Positions 61,214-64,000 of a stretch of DNA of 64,000 nucleotides are shown here, one piece after another. How positions within the stretch are numbered: the stretch's first letter is position 1; every line of letters starts with the position of its first letter. This DNA comes from CAYQPF01 sp964419225 (lineage in GTDB: Bacteria > Cloacimonadota > Cloacimonadia > Cloacimonadales > CAYQPF01), in NCBI GenBank assembly GCA_964419225.1, contig CAYQPF010000005.1, positions 23,837 through 87,836 of the forward strand, in the 5' to 3' direction. The translations under genes were made by a program, and so were the position numbers. Under the pieces are notes generated by a model. It was given only the letters and a program-made list of their open reading frames with translations. It was not told the DNA's origin and made no database searches.

Positions 61214-61849
61214 ATGACATCTTTTAAAGCACTTACAAATGGTTTCATAGTTGAAAACCCGATATTTGTTATAGTACTGGGTATGTGTCCTGCACTTGCA
61301 GTGACCACATCCCTTATAAATGCACTGGGTATGGGTATTGCGACAGCCTTTGTATTGGTCTGTGCCAATGTCTTGATCTCAGTTATCAAAAGCATTGTTC
61401 CCGATAAAGTAAGAATTCCTTGTTACATAGTAGTTATAGCAGCATTTGTGACGATTGTAGATTTATCAATGCAGGCATATACACCGGATTTGAGTAAGAG
61501 TTTGGGTATTTTTATACCTCTTATTGTTGTAAATTGTTTACCCTTGCAACGTGCGGAAGCTTTTGCAGGAAAGCAGAATATCTGGTTGTCATTCCTTGAC
61601 GGGATTGGCATGGGTGTAGGTTTTACTATTGCTTTAGCTTTAATTGGAGTTATCAGAGAAATATTAGGAACGGGTTTGTTAGGAGCAGGTCAATTAGGAC
61701 CACTGACATTACCAGGAATTCAGGTATTACCTCATGCATATTCTGCAAGTCCCATGTTGGGTGCAATATTAGCTCCTGGAGCTTTTTTAACGATGGGCTT
61801 CCTGATGGCTATTATCAACAAACTCAAAGCTAAGTACGGAATCGCTTGA
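61214..61849 (+). CDS. rnfE: Rnf complex subunit RnfE
   Basis: The 211-residue integral membrane subunit starts at ATG 61214, after GGGGGG; an earlier in-frame start at 61163 would overlap rnfG and add foreign residues. Typical stretches are GFIVENPIFVIVLGMCPALAV, LIVVNCLPLQRAEAFA and SPMLGAILAPGAF. RnfE and RnfA are related six-helix proteins that sit in the membrane in opposite orientations and hold an intramembrane iron centre, with conserved cysteines here in MCPAL and NCLPL. Confidence 0.95.
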   Translation: MTSFKALTNGFIVENPIFVIVLGMCPALAVTTSLINALGMGIATAFVLVCANVLISVIKSIVPDKVRIPCYIVVIAAFVTIVDLSMQAYTPDLSKSLGIFIPLIVVNCLPLQRAEAFAGKQNIWLSFLDGIGMGVGFTIALALIGVIREILGTGLLGAGQLGPLTLPGIQVLPHAYSASPMLGAILAPGAFLTMGFLMAIINKLKAKYGIA

Positions 61850-61867
61850 GATATGGGAGTATAAGAT

Positions 61868-62473
61868 ATGGATTATATAACTCAAATTTTCGTAATGGCT
61901 ATAACAGCTATTTTTGTGCAAAATATTATATTGGCAAGATTCCTTGGTCTTTGTTCTTATCTGGGTGTATCCAAAAAACTTGAAGATGCTTTCGGAATGG
62001 GTATGGCAGTAATATTTGTTCTGGTCATGGCATCTGCGATGACCTGGATGATTCAATACTTTATCCTCGTACCTCTTAAACTGGAATACTTGCAGACTAT
62101 TGCCTTCATTCTGACAATTGCCGTATTGGTTCAATTTGTGGAGATGGTTATACAAAAAATGGCTCCGGCACTTTATAAAGCACTTGGTATTTACTTACCT
62201 TTGATTACCACTAATTGTGCAGTGCTGGGTATTGCTATAATAAACATTCAGGCAAAATTACCAAATGGAAAGTCTTACAACTTTTTAGACAGTGTTTTTA
62301 ATGCCTTGTTCTATGGTTTAGGCTATACGCTTATTATGATTCTTATGGCTGGTATCAGAGAAAGACTCGCCAAGAAAGAAACACCTCTTGCTTTAGAAGG
62401 ATTCCCGTTGGCAATGCTAATCGGCGGGTGTATGGCTTTGGCATTTTTGGGTTTCTCAGGTTTAAAGGTTTAG
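61868..62473 (+). CDS. rnfA: Rnf complex subunit RnfA
   Basis: The 201-residue integral membrane subunit has six helices. Family stretches are FVQNIILARFLGLCSYLGVS, LGIYLPLITTNCAVLG and a final MALAFLGFSGL. The cysteines in GLCSYLG and TNCAVLG match the [2Fe-2S]-ligand cysteines seen in Rnf/Nqr structures. It lies between rnfE and rnfB, 18 and 9 bases away. Confidence 0.95.
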   Translation: MDYITQIFVMAITAIFVQNIILARFLGLCSYLGVSKKLEDAFGMGMAVIFVLVMASAMTWMIQYFILVPLKLEYLQTIAFILTIAVLVQFVEMVIQKMAPALYKALGIYLPLITTNCAVLGIAIINIQAKLPNGKSYNFLDSVFNALFYGLGYTLIMILMAGIRERLAKKETPLALEGFPLAMLIGGCMALAFLGFSGLKV

Positions 62474-62482
62474 GAGGCCATT

Positions 62483-63472
62483 ATGATGATGTCTGTATTA
62501 TTGGCAGCTGGTGTGATTGGCGGACTTGGTCTGATTTTTGGACTTGTTTTGGCATACGCGTCCCAAAAATTTCATGTAGAAGTTGATCCTAAAATCGTTG
62601 AAGTAATTGCTGCTTTACCGGGTGCAAATTGTGGTTCCTGCGGATTTCCCGGATGTGGCGGATACGCTGAAGCAATAGTCATGAAGGGTGCAGCAATAAA
62701 TGCTTGTTCTCCTGGTGGTGCTGAGACTGTAAAGAAGATTGCCGTAGTGATGGGCCAGGTTGCTACAACTTCAGAGAGAAAAGTTGCACGTATTCACTGT
62801 CAAAGCGGTGGAAAAAAGAATACTTTCTTCCGTTATGATTACCAGGGAATTCCTACATGTAAGGCGGCTATACTGGTTACCGGCGGACCTAACCTTTGTA
62901 ATTATGGTTGTGTATTTCAGAATGACTGTGTAGCTGCATGTTTGTTTGATGCACTCAAAGTAGATGAAAATGGGATGAGAATTGTTGATGAAGACAAGTG
63001 TACCGGTTGCGGTTTATGTGCTAAAGCATGTCCGCGTAAATTAATAGAAATTGTTCCAATCAGTAAGAAAGTGCATATTCTTTGTTCTTCCAGGGATAAA
63101 GGTGCAGAAGCAAAGAAGCTTTGCGGGAATTCAACAGCATGTATCTCCTGTACAATGTGTGTAAAAAAGTGTCCTGTTCAGGCCATTACAATGATGGACA
63201 ATCTTGCAGTGATAGATTATGAAAAATGTATTACCTGTGGTTTGTGTGCAACTGTTTGTCCGACGAAGGCAATCGTTGATAAAAAAGCTCCTCGTAAGAA
63301 AGCAGCAATTATTGACGAAAAGTGCATTGGATGTACGATTTGTGCTAAGGCATGCCCGGTACAATGTATTACGGGTGAGTTGAAACAGGTGCATGTGATC
63401 GATAAGGTTAAGTGTATCGGTTGTGAGATTTGTTTCAATAAATGCCCTAAAAAAGCAATTGTGATGGGATAA
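62483..63472 (+). CDS. rnfB: Rnf complex subunit RnfB (polyferredoxin type)
   Basis: The 329-residue subunit has one membrane helix (about 5-27), the RnfB cluster domain with PGANCGSCGFPGCGGYAEAI (about 48-67), and a long C-terminal ferredoxin part. That part has five standard C-x2-C-x2-C-x3-C-P motifs (CTGCGLCAKACP, CISCTMCVKKCP, CITCGLCATVCP, CIGCTICAKACP, CIGCEICFNKCP) and an extra cysteine group, NLCNYGCVFQNDCVAAC. RnfB takes electrons from ferredoxin. E. coli has fewer clusters; many-cluster RnfB is common in anaerobes. It is the last gene of the operon, closed by a terminator. Confidence 0.95.
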   Translation: MMMSVLLAAGVIGGLGLIFGLVLAYASQKFHVEVDPKIVEVIAALPGANCGSCGFPGCGGYAEAIVMKGAAINACSPGGAETVKKIAVVMGQVATTSERKVARIHCQSGGKKNTFFRYDYQGIPTCKAAILVTGGPNLCNYGCVFQNDCVAACLFDALKVDENGMRIVDEDKCTGCGLCAKACPRKLIEIVPISKKVHILCSSRDKGAEAKKLCGNSTACISCTMCVKKCPVQAITMMDNLAVIDYEKCITCGLCATVCPTKAIVDKKAPRKKAAIIDEKCIGCTICAKACPVQCITGELKQVHVIDKVKCIGCEICFNKCPKKAIVMG

Positions 63473-63495
63473 GAATATCGATAAATGATATTAAT

Positions 63496-63520
63496 AAAGG
63501 CGGTCGTTTGACCGCCTTTT
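63496..63520. terminator. terminator between rnfB and the convergent gene
   Basis: AAAGGCGGTC-GTTT-GACCGCCTTT is a perfect 10-bp stem followed by T. On the minus strand the stem is likewise followed by a short T/A-rich stretch, so it may serve both rnfB and the convergent gene ending at 63565. Confidence 0.88.
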
Positions 63521-63564
63521 CTGTAATTTGTTTAACTGATTGATTGCTCGTAAGTTATTAATAA

Positions 63565-64000
63565 TTATTTCGAAAAATAGGTACGGACAGCTTTTTTGCC
63601 TTCATTGAGTTTATTGTTAACAGAGGATGTTTTGCTACTGTCTGAAATATTCAAAGATGTTAGGAGTAATTTACTGGAACCACTTGTAACAATGTTAAAA
63701 TTCATAATATTAAGAGTTACAGAATCCCATGTTTTGCTGGGGAAGGTATGACTTCTGTCTGTGGTAGCCAGAACTTTGCTGTAGGAACCGCCATCTTCAC
63801 CTTCTTCATAATCACCCATAGCATATTGAGTGTTAACTGATCCGTTATAGGCCCAAGTCATTACAGGAGTAGATGGGTTTGTGTTGTCAACATTGTAACT
63901 GGTAAGTCTGGGGCAAGTTTTAATGGTTGAGTCAAAAGTTACACCATCAATTATGACATGAATGGGGTAGGCTGTATTTTGAGAAATACCGGGAAGTTGA
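63565..64000 (-). CDS. unidentified protein, C-terminal part (runs off the window)
   Basis: The minus-strand frame is open from the window edge to a stop at 63565-63567, giving 144 visible C-terminal residues (QLPGISQNTAYPIHVIIDGV at the edge). Hydrophilic beta-like segments with many Ser and Thr (SVTLNIMNFNIVTSGSSKLLLTSLNI) suggest an exported or surface protein. No domain or sorting motif is recognised. An internal ATG at 63861 is unlikely to be the start, because the frame continues upstream with normal codon use. Confidence 0.65.
   Translation of the reverse strand, partial: QLPGISQNTAYPIHVIIDGVTFDSTIKTCPRLTSYNVDNTNPSTPVMTWAYNGSVNTQYAMGDYEEGEDGGSYSKVLATTDRSHTFPSKTWDSVTLNIMNFNIVTSGSSKLLLTSLNISDSSKTSSVNNKLNEGKKAVRTYFSK

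Overview
The window looks like chromosomal DNA from an uncultured FCB-group bacterium, most probably Candidatus Cloacimonadota (WWE1). The grounds are: low GC by eye; three large exported proteins ending in the NYPNPFNP-type C-terminal sorting/FlgD-like domain; a Gram-negative envelope gene set (LptE-, LolA- and SurA-like); a complete Rnf complex; and many intergenic hairpins and short tandem arrays. A run of exactly 100 N (48202-48301) inside a tandem array shows a scaffolded draft assembly. The phylum call is an inference from protein style; no rRNA gene is present.

Layout. 1-4100 is an accessory, decaying patch: a truncated KilA-N protein, an exported orphan, an MNT/HEPN pair, the tail of an Rpn/PD-(D/E)XK transposase-type protein, and an RHS core plus toxin-like tip broken by two frameshifts, followed by a possible immunity gene. 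4169-14344 holds an M16 protease, then a tightly overlapped housekeeping run (lptE-like, rluB-type pseudouridine synthase, ychF, ftsK, lolA-like), a mannose-1-phosphate guanylyltransferase and an EamA-type transporter. 14578-16201 is dnaA followed by a cluster of DnaA boxes, the likely chromosomal origin. 16202-26566 is a long co-directional run: lipoprotein, two parvulin-type PPIases, pgpA, TPR lipoprotein, DUF58 protein, a radical SAM protein with helix-hairpin-helix tail, an LPP20-like exported protein and an orphan. 26618-32753 is a signalling island: a REC-PAS-Hpt-HATPase-CheX-like fusion, a CheY-like regulator and a large hybrid histidine kinase. 33921-38829 has an HTH-EIIA(Ntr)-like fusion directly before glutamine synthetase, then rfbC, rfbB and a flavodoxin/ferredoxin fusion. 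39060-39384 carries three tRNA genes (Lys, Glu, Glu) on the minus strand. 40044-57942 is rich in exported proteins and repeats: sorting-domain proteins, two paralogous Fn3/FGE-domain lipoproteins flanking a small exported protein, a double-receiver PEP/pyruvate-binding-domain protein and a subtilisin-like protease. 58186-63472 is rnfCDGEAB. The window ends inside an unidentified minus-strand gene.

How the parts relate. The lptE/lolA/surA-type genes serve outer-membrane biogenesis and sit on both sides of dnaA/oriC. Rnf couples ferredoxin and NADH to an ion gradient, as expected in an anaerobe. The HTH-EIIA fusion next to glnA suggests local control of nitrogen assimilation.

The most noteworthy items are: (1) dispersed arrays of a 9-bp unit at six places, two of which share a flanking sequence and two of which lie in an 80-bp direct repeat; (2) a composite palindromic element present twice in opposite orientation; (3) a family of perfect 9-10 bp intergenic hairpins; (4) the domain fusions named above; (5) two FGE lipoprotein paralogues whose 3' parts are almost identical at DNA level while their 5' parts have diverged. 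I did not find a CRISPR array, a prophage or a complete insertion sequence.
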